Positions 34,996 through 43,665 of a stretch of DNA of 64,000 nt are shown here, in pieces. A program made the position numbers and the translations under genes. This DNA is from Sphingomonadaceae bacterium (GTDB taxonomy: Bacteria; Pseudomonadota; Alphaproteobacteria; Sphingomonadales; Sphingomonadaceae), in NCBI GenBank assembly GCA_947453945.1, contig CANGJB010000002.1, positions 1 through 64,000 on the forward strand, read 5' to 3'. The notes under the pieces are model-generated. The model ran no database searches, was not told the DNA's origin, and worked only from the letters and a program-made list of their open reading frames with translations. Numbering within the stretch: position 1 is the first letter of the stretch; the number at the start of each line of letters is the position of its first letter.

Positions 34996-35781
34996 ATGCG
35001 TTTCAGCCCGTTCCTTGCCCTCGCGCTGGTCATTGGCGCTGCGGGTGCCGCAGGCGGCTGGTGGGCGATGCATGGCCGCGATGCCGCAGTGCAGTCCGCT
35101 GCGCCCGATGCGAAGCTCGAAGGGCAGCTGGCAGACGCCGGGATCGACGCCCGCCAGCGCAGCGCGATCGAGGCGCTGGTGCGCAGCTACATCCTCGAAC
35201 ACCCCGAAGTGCTGCCCGAAGCCATGGAAAAGCTCCAGGCACGCGAGGCGGAAGCCCGCCTCACGCCCCTGCGCGGCGCCATCGAAACGCCGTTCCCCGG
35301 CGCGGTGCTGGGCAACCCGGCGGGCAAGATCACGCTGGTCGAATTCACCGATTTTTCATGCACGTATTGCCGCAGCAGCGTCGCCGATGTCGAAGCGCTG
35401 CTCGCAGCCAATCCCGATCTGCGTGTGGTGGTGCGGGAATTGCCGATCATCGCGCCTGAAAGCGAGCCCGCCGCGCGCATGGGCCTCGCCGCCGCAGCGC
35501 AGGGCAAATATGCCGCGTTCCACAAGGCGATGTTTGCCGGCGAACGGCCGAGCGGCGCCAGCATCGCCGCCGCCGCCACCGCTGCCGGGATGGACGCCGC
35601 CGCCGCCAGCGCCTTCGCGCAGCAGGCAGGCGTGCATCAGGAACTGGAACGGAACATCGGTTTCGCGCGGCAGCTAGGCATCAACGGCACCCCGGCGTGG
35701 AGCGTGGGCGGCAAGCTGATGACCGGCGCGGTTGGCCGCGATGCCTTGCAGCAGGCCGTCAACGCGGCGCGCAAGGGCTGA
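34996..35781 (+). CDS. DsbA-family thiol oxidoreductase (ScsC/BdbD-like)
   Basis: A 261-residue periplasmic thioredoxin-fold protein. An N-terminal signal or anchor covers residues 5-22. A helical region (residues 40-90: RSAIEALVRSYILEHPEVLP) may mediate oligomerisation, as in ScsC-type proteins. The active site is C122-T-Y-C125 in TDFSCTYCRSS, with cis-Pro in NGTPAW. Such enzymes form or isomerise disulfides. It sits between two M48 proteases; seven bp separate its stop from the next start. Confidence 0.9.
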   Translation: MRFSPFLALALVIGAAGAAGGWWAMHGRDAAVQSAAPDAKLEGQLADAGIDARQRSAIEALVRSYILEHPEVLPEAMEKLQAREAEARLTPLRGAIETPFPGAVLGNPAGKITLVEFTDFSCTYCRSSVADVEALLAANPDLRVVVRELPIIAPESEPAARMGLAAAAQGKYAAFHKAMFAGERPSGASIAAAATAAGMDAAAASAFAQQAGVHQELERNIGFARQLGINGTPAWSVGGKLMTGAVGRDALQQAVNAARKG

Positions 35782-35788
35782 GCGGCGG

Positions 35789-36691
35789 ATGCGGGTCGCG
35801 GCGCTGGCCGTCCTGCTGGCAGCGGCGATCCCGGCCCGGGCACAGCCCGTGGATGAACTCCAGCAGGCCGATGCACTCGTCCAGACCATAGGTTGGCGGC
35901 TGAGCCACGCCAATGCCGGGTTCTGCCCGCGCGCCGCGCCGGGGATCGGCCTCCTGCTGGCTGATGTGCAGACCTTCACCGATCCTGCGGCAGCGCGCGC
36001 CGCCTATGGCCTTGCAGGCGATATCGCGGTGGCGGCGGTCGCGGCGGAGAGCCCGGCTGCAACTGCGGGCCTTGCCGCCAACATGGTCGTCAACGCCGTC
36101 GCTGGCGAACCGGTGGGGCCGCCGCCCCCGCGCGGCAGCTGGGACCGAGTGTGGGCGCTGCAATCGCGCCTTGAACAGGCGGCGGCGCAATCGGGCGAAG
36201 TGGCGCTCATGCTCGGCGATGGCCGGATCGTCACGGTCCGCGCCGCGCCTTCGTGTGCGGTGCGGTTCATCCTCGATGACGGCAAGGACAATGCAGGTGC
36301 CACCCGCAGCCAGGTGCGCATCGGGCGCGAGGCGCTTGTCCGGCTGGGCGGCGATGAAGCGATGATCGCGGCGGTGCTGGCGCACGAACTGGCCCATGCC
36401 GCACTCGATCACGAAACTGTGCTGGGGCCGGGCAAGCGGCCGGTAGCGGCCGTACGCCGCACCGAGCGCGAGGCGGACCGGCTTTCAGTGTGGATCATGG
36501 CCGCCGCGGGCTACGATCCCGCTGCGGCGCTGCGCATGATCCGCCTGATCGGCCCGCGCGGCTTGCTCGTGATCCCCGGCGCCAGCCACGGCAAGGCCAG
36601 CACCCGTGCGCGGGAAATGGCCGAAGAAATCGCCGTGCTGCGCGCCGCGCCCGATGCGGACTGGGCGCGCAGGTTCCGGCGCGAGCCTTAG
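35789..36691 (+). CDS. M48-type metallopeptidase with embedded PDZ-like segment
   Basis: A 300-residue exported protein. The signal peptide RVAALAVLLAAAIPARA is clear. Residues about 75-115 resemble a PDZ half (AAESPAATAGLAANMVVNAV, then GEPV). The zinc motif is AHELAHAALDH near residue 195, and a downstream EREADRLS supplies the third ligand. This is a compact Ste24/M48-like peptidase. With the upstream BepA-like and DsbA-like genes it probably works on folding or damaged periplasmic and outer-membrane proteins; that is inferred. Confidence 0.82.
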   Translation: MRVAALAVLLAAAIPARAQPVDELQQADALVQTIGWRLSHANAGFCPRAAPGIGLLLADVQTFTDPAAARAAYGLAGDIAVAAVAAESPAATAGLAANMVVNAVAGEPVGPPPPRGSWDRVWALQSRLEQAAAQSGEVALMLGDGRIVTVRAAPSCAVRFILDDGKDNAGATRSQVRIGREALVRLGGDEAMIAAVLAHELAHAALDHETVLGPGKRPVAAVRRTEREADRLSVWIMAAAGYDPAAALRMIRLIGPRGLLVIPGASHGKASTRAREMAEEIAVLRAAPDADWARRFRREP

Positions 36692-36700
36692 GGTCAGGAC

Positions 36701-37324
36701 CTAGGCCGGGGCGCCGACTTTCGCGGCGGTCGTTTCCATGGCTTTTATCGAAGTTTCGCTGCGCGGACGCCCCAGAACCCGGCGCACCATCGGCTCGAAG
36801 AAATCGAGGCCCAGCGTGTCGTAATCCGGATCGAACGCGGATTGATCGTACTTGGCGCAGAACTCGGCGCAGGCGTCGAAATACGGGCTGTCGCGGTACT
36901 TTTCGCGCACGTTGCGATCGATGCCGAGGTAGTGGAAATAGTAATAGCCCTGGAACGCGCCGTGATTGCGGCAGATCCAGTGCTCTTCCTCGCTCACGAA
37001 GGGATGCAGGATCGCGGCGGCGATTTCGGGGTGGTTGTAGGACCCCAGCGTGTCACCGATGTCATGCAGCAGCGCCATCACGACATAGCTTTCGGGCCGT
37101 CCATCGCGGTGCGCGCGGGTCGCGGTCTGCAGGCTGTGGGTCAGGCGGTCGATCGGAAAGCCGCCGAAATCGCCGTCGAGCAGCTTGAGGTGCGCGAGCA
37201 CACGGTCCGGCAGGCCGGCGGCAAAGCCGACATAGTCGCGCGCGATGATCGCCCAATCTTCCTGCGTGCCTTCTTCCATCGAATGGAACTGCGCACGCTC
37301 TTCGGAACTGCCGTGATGATCCAT
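36701..37324 (-). CDS. HD-domain phosphohydrolase-like protein
   Basis: A 207-residue cytoplasmic protein. The ATG at 37324 has GGGAGAG just upstream; the open frame extends further up but that part is not protein-like. The HD core is visible as RLTHSLQTATRAHRDG, then VVMALLHDIGD (HD dyad) and a late conserved NHGAFQGYYYFHYLG with histidines. The family hydrolyses phosphates or acts as mixed-valent oxygenases. The EEEHWICRNHGAFQ segment resembles di-iron HD enzymes, but I cannot assign a substrate. It diverges from the histidine kinase gene. Confidence 0.82.
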   Translation of the reverse strand: MDHHGSSEERAQFHSMEEGTQEDWAIIARDYVGFAAGLPDRVLAHLKLLDGDFGGFPIDRLTHSLQTATRAHRDGRPESYVVMALLHDIGDTLGSYNHPEIAAAILHPFVSEEEHWICRNHGAFQGYYYFHYLGIDRNVREKYRDSPYFDACAEFCAKYDQSAFDPDYDTLGLDFFEPMVRRVLGRPRSETSIKAMETTAAKVGAPA

Positions 37325-37474
37325 GGTTCTCTCCCGTTTGCGCAACACGATAACCGCTTTGCCCAGCCACGCAAAGCTGTTGATTTGTGGCGCTGACGCG
37401 GCTGCGGCACCAGCCTTCCATGCCGATATTGCGCAGCAGTGGCGCAGGTGCGCGTGGTGGTCTACACACCGATC

Positions 37475-38626
37475 ATGGCAATGAAGCTGCCGCTCCACCC
37501 GACGCCGTTCTTCGGCAACAAGAACCGTGCGTTCTGGCGCTTGCAAATGCTCGGCTGGGGCGGCGCGATGCTCCTGCGCGCGCTCTCCAGCCTCGCCAAT
37601 GCGCAGCCGTGGTCGTTCCTGATCATCGTGCTGATCGCCTCGATCACCGGCTTTTCGATCTCGCTGATCCTCTCGGTGATCTACCGCGCACTGATCAACC
37701 GCGCGCCGCTGATCACCTGGGGCGTGACTTCGGTGGTGCTGGCCATCGCGGTCGGGTTCTATGCCTTCATCGATTCCTGGGTGATCAGCCTCTACCGCAC
37801 TGAAGGCGATTCGGGCTTCGCGCAGCTGTTCCTCGGCGTGTTCTACCTTGATCTCACGCTGCTCGGCGCATGGTCCGCGCTCTATTACGCGATCAACTTC
37901 TACGTGCAGGTGGAAGAACAGAACGACCAGCTGATCCGGCTGGAAGCGCAGGCCACTTCGGCGCAGCTCGCCATGCTGCGCTACCAGCTCAATCCGCACT
38001 TCCTGTTCAACACGCTCAATTCGATTTCCACGCTGGTGCTGCTCAAGCAGACCGAGCCGGCCAACGCGATGCTCAGCCGCCTCTCCTCGTTCCTGCGCTA
38101 TACCCTGATCAACGAGCCGACCGGGCGCGTGACCGTGGCGCAGGAAGTGGAGACCCTGAAGCTCTATCTCGATATCGAGCGGATGCGCTTCGAGGAGCGG
38201 CTCTCCACCGAATTTCGCATCGACGACGATGCCTCGCCCGCCCTCATGCCCTCACTGCTGCTCCAGCCGCTCGTGGAAAACGCGATCAAGTATGGCGTCA
38301 GCCCGCTGGAGGAAGGGGCCACGATCAACATCGCGGCGCAACTCGTCGGCTCGGTGCTGCGTGTCACCGTGTCCGATACCGGGCCGGGCTTGCAACCGGG
38401 CACCGACCCCTCGACATTGTTTGGCGTGACCAGTTCTCAGCCTGAAACCACGGCGGATTCCACCCGCGTCGGCCTTGCCAATATCCGTGATCGGCTGGCG
38501 CAGGCTTATGGCGAGAACCAGCGGTTCGAAATCGGCGAGCGGCCGGGCGGAGGCTTCCAGGTGGTGATCGAACTGCCCTTTGAAGCGCGTGAAGTGCCCG
38601 CATCCCTCGCCACACAGCAAAGGTAG
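37475..38626 (+). CDS. LytS/YehU-type sensor histidine kinase
   Basis: About 383 residues. Four hydrophobic segments occupy residues 30-145 with no large sensory domain. The His_kinase core has the phospho-acceptor His175 in LRYQLNPHFLFNTLNSI. The ATPase follows with N box LLQPLVENAIKYGV and G box VSDTGPGLQPG. A start at ATG 37475 or 37481 is likely. Three bp after its stop begins the cognate LytTR response regulator. The signal is unknown. Confidence 0.92.
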   Translation: MAMKLPLHPTPFFGNKNRAFWRLQMLGWGGAMLLRALSSLANAQPWSFLIIVLIASITGFSISLILSVIYRALINRAPLITWGVTSVVLAIAVGFYAFIDSWVISLYRTEGDSGFAQLFLGVFYLDLTLLGAWSALYYAINFYVQVEEQNDQLIRLEAQATSAQLAMLRYQLNPHFLFNTLNSISTLVLLKQTEPANAMLSRLSSFLRYTLINEPTGRVTVAQEVETLKLYLDIERMRFEERLSTEFRIDDDASPALMPSLLLQPLVENAIKYGVSPLEEGATINIAAQLVGSVLRVTVSDTGPGLQPGTDPSTLFGVTSSQPETTADSTRVGLANIRDRLAQAYGENQRFEIGERPGGGFQVVIELPFEAREVPASLATQQR

Positions 38627-38629
38627 CCC

Positions 38630-39427
38630 ATGACCATTCGCACGATCCTCGTCGATGACGAGAAGCTCGCTATCCAGGGCCTCCAGTTGCGGCTTGAGGC
38701 CTTCCCCGATGTCGAAGTGATCGACACCTGCTCCAACGGGCGCGAGGCGATCCGCAAGATCAAGACCGAAAAGCCCGATCTGGTGTTCTGCGATATCCAG
38801 ATGCCCGGGTTCGATGGGTTCAGCGTGGTGAGCGGGGTGATCGAGATCGATCCGCCGCTGTTCGTTTTCGTCACCGCCTATTCTGAACACGCGATCCGCG
38901 CGTTCGAGGCCAATGCGGTCGACTATCTCCTCAAGCCGGTCGAGCCGGCACGCCTTGCCGATGCGCTAGACCGCGCGCGCACCCGCCTTGCCGAAAAACG
39001 CGGGCTGGAAGAGGCCGAGAAGCTCAAGACCGTGCTCGCCGAAGTTGCCCCCGATGCGATGGACTCGATCCCTGAAGATAGCGAGCCTGCCGTGGGCCGC
39101 TTCGAAAAGCTCATCAACATCAAGGATCGCGGCCAGATCTTCCGCGTCGATGTCGATACGATCGAACGGATCGAGGCCGCGGGCGATTACATGTGCATCT
39201 ACACCGGCGACAATTCGCTGATCCTGCGCGAGACGATGAAGGACCTTGAACGCCGGCTCGATCCGCGCGTGTTCCAGCGCGTCCACCGCTCCAAGATCGT
39301 CAACCTCGACCGCGTGCGGCAGGTGAAGCCCCATACCAACGGCGAATGCTTCCTCGTGCTGGATAGCGGCTCCGAAGTAAAAGTCTCGCGCTCCTATCGC
39401 GATGTGGTGGCGCGCTTCGTCCACTAG
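38630..39427 (+). CDS. LytTR-family response regulator
   Basis: A 265-residue regulator. The receiver domain (residues 1-120) has acidic pocket DDE, phospho-acceptor Asp55 in VFCDIQMPGFDG, and Lys in YLLKPV. The LytTR DNA-binding domain covers residues about 160-262 (RVDVDTIERIEAAGDYMCIY; FQRVHRSKIVNLDRVRQVKP). It forms a two-component pair with the kinase upstream. Targets are not evident from the neighbourhood. Confidence 0.94.
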   Translation: MTIRTILVDDEKLAIQGLQLRLEAFPDVEVIDTCSNGREAIRKIKTEKPDLVFCDIQMPGFDGFSVVSGVIEIDPPLFVFVTAYSEHAIRAFEANAVDYLLKPVEPARLADALDRARTRLAEKRGLEEAEKLKTVLAEVAPDAMDSIPEDSEPAVGRFEKLINIKDRGQIFRVDVDTIERIEAAGDYMCIYTGDNSLILRETMKDLERRLDPRVFQRVHRSKIVNLDRVRQVKPHTNGECFLVLDSGSEVKVSRSYRDVVARFVH

Positions 39428-39478
39428 GACCCACGGGGATACTCGACAGCCGGGCGCGCGGTGATTAGGCCGAAAGGC

Positions 39479-40342
39479 ATGACCGCTTTCACCATCCCCG
39501 GCTTCGATCTGGACGCTTTCGTTTCCGCCACGCTGGCGGAGGATCTGGGCCACGGCCTCCCCGGCGGTGGGCATGACGTGACCTCGAAAAGCGTGATCCC
39601 GGCAGACGCGCGCTTTGCCGGCGTGATGGATAGCCGCGATGCGATCACCGTCTGCGGGCTCCCCATCGCAGCCGCGTTCTTCCGCGCCCTCGATCCGGCG
39701 ATGGAGATTGAAATCCTTGTCCCGGAAGGCGCGTCCGTCGCCCCCGGCTCGGCGCTCATGCGCCTCAAGGGCAGCGCCCGCGCGATGCTCACGGCGGAAC
39801 GCAGCGCGCTCAACACGGTGCAGCACCTCTCCGGTGTCGCCACGCTCACGCGCAGCTATGTCGATGCGATGGGCGAGACGGCTGCGAAGCTGCTCGATAC
39901 GCGCAAGACGATCCCGGGCCTGCGCCATCTCGAAAAGTATGCCGTGCGCACCGGCGGCGGGCACAACCACCGCATGGGGCTGTGGGATGCCGCGATGATC
40001 AAGGACAACCATGTCCTCGTCGCCGGCGGCGTTGCCGAAGCCGTGCGCCGCGCGCTGAGCGCGGGTGTGGCCGACGTGATCTGCGAGGTTGACCGCATCG
40101 ACCAGATCGAACCCGCGCTGCAGGCCGGTGCAACCCGCCTGCTGCTCGACAACATGGGGCCTGCGCTTCTGCGCGAGGCCGTCGCGCTCGTGGCCGGCCG
40201 CGTGCCGTGCGAGGCTTCCGGCGGCGTCCGGCTCGATACCATCGGCGCGATTGCGGCCTCAGGCGTGGACTACGTCTCAGTCGGCCGCCTCACGCAAAGT
40301 GCCCCCGCCGCCGATATCGGGCTCGATTTCACGCCGGTATGA
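39479..40342 (+). CDS. nadC: Nicotinate-nucleotide pyrophosphorylase (quinolinate phosphoribosyltransferase)
   Basis: A 287-residue enzyme that converts quinolinate and PRPP to nicotinate mononucleotide in de novo NAD synthesis. Motifs are LAEDLG, AERSALNTVQHLSGVAT, DTRKTIPGLRHLEKYAVRTG, GGGHNHRMGLWDAAMIKDNH and LDNM. The length is normal. ATG 39479 matches the family start; GTG 39461 is possible. No nadA or nadB is in the window. Its stop overlaps the RNase T2 start (ATGA). Confidence 0.94.
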   Translation: MTAFTIPGFDLDAFVSATLAEDLGHGLPGGGHDVTSKSVIPADARFAGVMDSRDAITVCGLPIAAAFFRALDPAMEIEILVPEGASVAPGSALMRLKGSARAMLTAERSALNTVQHLSGVATLTRSYVDAMGETAAKLLDTRKTIPGLRHLEKYAVRTGGGHNHRMGLWDAAMIKDNHVLVAGGVAEAVRRALSAGVADVICEVDRIDQIEPALQAGATRLLLDNMGPALLREAVALVAGRVPCEASGGVRLDTIGAIAASGVDYVSVGRLTQSAPAADIGLDFTPV

Positions 40343-41037
40343 AGCGCCGTGCGCTCCTCGCAGGTGCCCTGCTGGCGCTGCCACTCACCGCGCAAGCGCA
40401 AGCGCTGCAATGCCGCCTCCCGCCCCAAATCGAAGCCCCCGCACTGCCGCAGCCAGATGGCCCCCGCCGCGCGCTGCCGATCAGGGGCTATACGCTGGCA
40501 CTCAGTTGGTCGCCCGAGTTCTGCCGAGGCCACCAGCGCGATGGCCGTTCCACCTTGCAATGCGGCGGGCAAATGGGGCGCTTCGGGTTTATCCTCCACG
40601 GCCTCTGGCCCGAATCGGAACCGGGCCGCTGGCCCCAGTGGTGCAGCGACAAGCCGGTTGCCGCCGAAACGCTGCGCCGCAACTTGTGCATGACCCCTTC
40701 GCCCTACCTCCTCACCCACGAATGGGCCAAGCATGGCAGCTGCATGGCGCGCTCGCCCGAGGGGTATTTCAAGGCAGGTGCCGCGCTATTCGGCTCGTTG
40801 CGCTTTCCCGATATGCAAGCACTCTCACGCCGCCCTGCCCTGACCGCAGGAGATCTGCGCGCCGCGCTGCGCCGGTCCACGCCGTTCCTTCCCGCTGCCG
40901 CGATTCGCGTGACGGCCAACGCGCGCGGCTGGCTGCAGGAAGTCCACGTGTGTTATGGCAGGGACTTCCTGCCAACGCCGTGCGCGGATCGCGGCGCAAG
41001 AGACGATGAGCCGCTGAAGATCGAGCGCGGCACCTAG
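40339..41037 (+). CDS. Secreted RNase T2-family ribonuclease
   Basis: A 232-residue exported endoribonuclease. The signal peptide is KRRALLAGALLALPLTAQAQ. Both catalytic segments are intact: CAS I FILHGLWPE and CAS II HEWAKHGSC. Several cysteines are placed for disulfides. RNase T2 cuts RNA to 2',3'-cyclic phosphates and in bacteria usually scavenges RNA. It overlaps nadC (ATGA), and its stop overlaps the tadA stop by 4 bp, tail to tail. Confidence 0.92.
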   Translation: MKRRALLAGALLALPLTAQAQALQCRLPPQIEAPALPQPDGPRRALPIRGYTLALSWSPEFCRGHQRDGRSTLQCGGQMGRFGFILHGLWPESEPGRWPQWCSDKPVAAETLRRNLCMTPSPYLLTHEWAKHGSCMARSPEGYFKAGAALFGSLRFPDMQALSRRPALTAGDLRAALRRSTPFLPAAAIRVTANARGWLQEVHVCYGRDFLPTPCADRGARDDEPLKIERGT

Positions 41038-41489
41038 CGCCGCTCGCGGAAAAAACCCCGGAGCAGCTCTGCCGCCTCCGCCTCTCCAATCCCCGAATAG
41101 ACCTCGGGCCGATGCAGGCAGCCCGGCGCATCAAAGACCTTCGCGCCGTGCTCCACAGCGCCGCCCTTGGGGTCGCTGGCCCCATAATAGACCCGCGAGA
41201 GCCGCGCATGGACGATCGCACCCGCACACATCGCGCAAGGCTCAAGCGTGACCCACAAGTCGCAGCCGGTTAGCCGCTCCTGCCCCAGCTTCGCCGCGGC
41301 GGCGCGAATCGCCAGCACCTCGGCATGGGCCGTGGGATCATGATCCAGCCGCGGCGTATTGTGCGCGGCAGCGATCACCACCCCGTCCTTGACGATCACC
41401 GCCCCGATGGGCACTTCGCCTGCATCACCGGCCTGCTTGGCAGCACCCAGCGCCGCGCGCATAGGTTCAGGGAGGGGCCAGCGGGTCAT
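41034..41489 (-). CDS. tadA: tRNA adenosine(34) deaminase
   Basis: A 151-residue zinc deaminase that makes inosine 34 in tRNA-Arg(ACG). Zinc and catalytic residues are His55 and Glu57 in THAEVLAIR and Cys85/Cys88 in EPCAMCAGA. The fold and length agree with TadA rather than with cytidine or guanine deaminases. It is a single gene on this strand. Confidence 0.94.
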   Translation of the reverse strand: MTRWPLPEPMRAALGAAKQAGDAGEVPIGAVIVKDGVVIAAAHNTPRLDHDPTAHAEVLAIRAAAAKLGQERLTGCDLWVTLEPCAMCAGAIVHARLSRVYYGASDPKGGAVEHGAKVFDAPGCLHRPEVYSGIGEAEAAELLRGFFRERR

Positions 41490-41614
41490 GGCATTCGCGC
41501 TAGACCGGTTCGGGCCGCGTGCGCAACGTGCGAATCCTTGACTTAACCCGCAAGATCGGCAAGAGCGCGCCCTTCCCGATCCCTGATCGTATCCATTCTA
41601 GCGAGTTTTCAGCC

Positions 41615-41899
41615 ATGTCGCGCATCTGCGAACTGACCGGTAAGGGCCGCCAAGTCGGTCACAACGTGAGCCACGCCAACAACAAGACCAAGCGTCTGTT
41701 CCTGCCCAACCTGCAGAACGTCACGCTCATGTCGGAAAAGCTGGACCGCAGCTTCAAGTTTCGCGTTTCGACGCACGGCCTGCGCTCGGTCGAGCACAAC
41801 GGCGGGCTCGACAACTGGCTGCTCAAGCAGTCGGACACGAAGCTCAGCGCGCGCGCGCTCAAGGTGAAGCGCGAGCTGGCCAAGGCTGTCGCTGCCTGA
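41615..41899 (+). CDS. rpmB: 50S ribosomal protein L28
   Basis: A 94-residue ribosomal protein of the long alphaproteobacterial type. It begins [20 protein letters not shown] and carries [15 protein letters not shown]. The ATG at 41615 is the family start, so the longer frame from 41519 is rejected. A GGGTGG-CCACCC hairpin without a T-run lies just after its stop. Confidence 0.97.
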   Translation: MSRICELTGKGRQVGHNVSHANNKTKRLFLPNLQNVTLMSEKLDRSFKFRVSTHGLRSVEHNGGLDNWLLKQSDTKLSARALKVKRELAKAVAA

Positions 41900-41946
41900 T
41901 GATTCGGTCGGGTGGGTAACACCACCCGCACCTTACGGGCCGGGGT

Positions 41947-42960
41947 CTAACGGGCTTCCGGCCCGATTCGCAGCTTGAGCAAAAGTGTTCGCTGCATCAG
42001 GACCATTTCGTTGCTGTCCGAAACCAGCCAGACCAACTGGCTGCCATCGGCTTCACGTGTCACGGTCATCCCTTCATAATTATCGCGGATGCGCGGATCA
42101 TCGATTCGGGCAATAACGCGAGGCGTGATCACTGTGCCTGCGCGGATATCGCGCGGGGCGAAGATCGCGATCAGTGAGCGAAAGCCTGCAAGGCTGAAAT
42201 TGCGCCCCAGAACCAGCATCCGCCCATCGGGCATCTGCGCCAGTTCGCTGGGCCGATAGCCTGCTGGCAGAACAAGTTCGAAGCGCGCCGGGTTTTCGCG
42301 CGGGCGGGGAATGCCGGGAAAGATCAGCCCCGGGTGGCGCGTCCGGTCTTGCCAGCGCACATAGCTTTCCCCCACAATCACCGTGCGCCCGTCAGCCAGC
42401 AAAGTCATCGCCTCCGGCCCCTGGTTCTTCGGCCATTCCGCCAATACCGGCAGCGGAATGCCGCTCCGCCGGGCAAGCTCGGGGCTGAAGCGCTCCAGCA
42501 TGTAAGCGTCCTCGTAACCGACGATTTAATCCCCGCTACCCGGCTCGACGAAAACGGATTCCGCATCGGTGGCAAAGCGGTGTTTGCGCCAATCAAGGTT
42601 GACAAGGGGGGCGAGCCGGGCGTGCCACGGGCCTGGCCGGTCCGGCCGCGCAAACCAGATGATCCCGCCCCGATCGCCCACCCCGACCAGGCCGCCCTGC
42701 GTCTGCGCGAGCGCGGAGAGGGTGCCGAGTGTGCGCGCACGGCCGGTCATCCACCATGCCCCTTCAAGCCGCAACGCACCGGTATCGGGCAAGCGGCCGC
42801 GCAGCGCCGGCATGAGATCGACGAGGTGGATGCCCGGATCGCGCGCCTCGAGCGGGATTGGCCCGCGCAGCCACAGCGTCGGCACAAGCGCAAGGATCAA
42901 CAGGGCAAGCTTGAACCCACGCATCGCGGCTGGCTTTGCCACAGCATGGCGCGGCGGCAT
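41947..42960 (-). pseudogene. Esterase-like activity of phytase family protein, interrupted by an in-frame stop
   Basis: Two pieces in the same frame make one protein of about 335 residues. Residues 1-144 run MRGFKLALLILALVPTLWLR (signal or anchor) to DAESVFVEPGSGD. A TAA at 42526-42528 follows, and then IVGYEDAYMLERFSPELARR and the rest (ALAEWPKNQGPEAMTLL-like through DNYEGMTVTREADG). Alignment continues on both sides of the stop, as expected for the phytase-like esterase family (DAE.(F/V)V, W(V/I).YE, NYEG(M/L)), where Trp often follows. It is either a recent pseudogene or a sequencing error; two base changes would be needed to make Trp TGG. Confidence 0.78.
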
Positions 42961-42986
42961 AGCGCGCGGGCCGTCAGGTTCCGCGA

Positions 42987-43475
42987 TCAGGCCGGCGCGA
43001 ACTTAAGCGCATCGCCATTGATACAGTAGCGCTTACCGGTGGGCTGCGGTCCATCATCGAACACATGCCCCAGATGGCCGCCGCAGCGCGTGCAGTGGAC
43101 CTCGGTGCGGGTCATGCCGAACGAGGTATCGCTGGAGGTGCCCACACCGCCCTTGATCGGCGCCCAGAAGCTGGGCCAGCCCGTGCCGCTGTCGAACTTG
43201 GTGGATGAGGCGAAGACCGCGTTGCCGTCTGCCGCGCAGGTAAACGTGCCCTTGCGGTGCTCTTTCAGCAGCGCCGATGTGAAGGGCCGCTCAGTCCCCT
43301 CCTCACGCAGGATGTAGAACTGTGCAGGCGTGAGCAGCTTGCGCCATTCCGCTTCGGTGCGCTGCAGAGCGAAGGTTCCCTTGCGCGTCGCGGCGGCAGG
43401 GGCGCCGCAGCCGGCCGCTGTCATCGCGGCAGTGGCGGTGAGGACGGCAAGGAAAGTGCGGCGCGATGGTTTCAT
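42987..43475 (-). CDS. msrB: Exported peptide-methionine (R)-S-oxide reductase
   Basis: A 162-residue MsrB with a Tat-type leader (KPSRRTFLAVLTATAAM) and a possible lipobox AAGC. Substrate-loop motif GWPSFW, second zinc pair CTRCGGHLGHVFDDGP and catalytic Cys in KRYCING are present. The first zinc pair is incomplete: TFTCAADGNAVF has one Cys where zinc-binding MsrB proteins have CxxC. It repairs oxidised methionine in envelope proteins. Confidence 0.92.
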   Translation of the reverse strand: MKPSRRTFLAVLTATAAMTAAGCGAPAAATRKGTFALQRTEAEWRKLLTPAQFYILREEGTERPFTSALLKEHRKGTFTCAADGNAVFASSTKFDSGTGWPSFWAPIKGGVGTSSDTSFGMTRTEVHCTRCGGHLGHVFDDGPQPTGKRYCINGDALKFAPA

Positions 43476-43665
43476 GGCACCCGGCTCTGCTGAACAGGTC
43501 ATTCCCTACCATCCTTCACGGCGCGATGTGGATCAAGCGGCCATTCGGGCGGGAATGGGGCCCGCCGAGTGGGCTGGAGAGGGGGCGGGTAGGCCCACCG
43601 GCGGGACATCCCGTTGCTAGCTCCGGCAACCTGAACCGGATCTGACCGCAACAGGCAGGATGGGT

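Noticed and set aside
41905..41930. Rho-independent terminator after rpmB
   Set aside because: A GGGTGG/CCACCC hairpin is present but no T-run follows, so it is only noted with the gene.
42526..42528. Recoding of the in-frame stop (selenocysteine or pyrrolysine)
   Set aside because: The stop is TAA, which is not used for either amino acid, and no recoding hairpin is seen.
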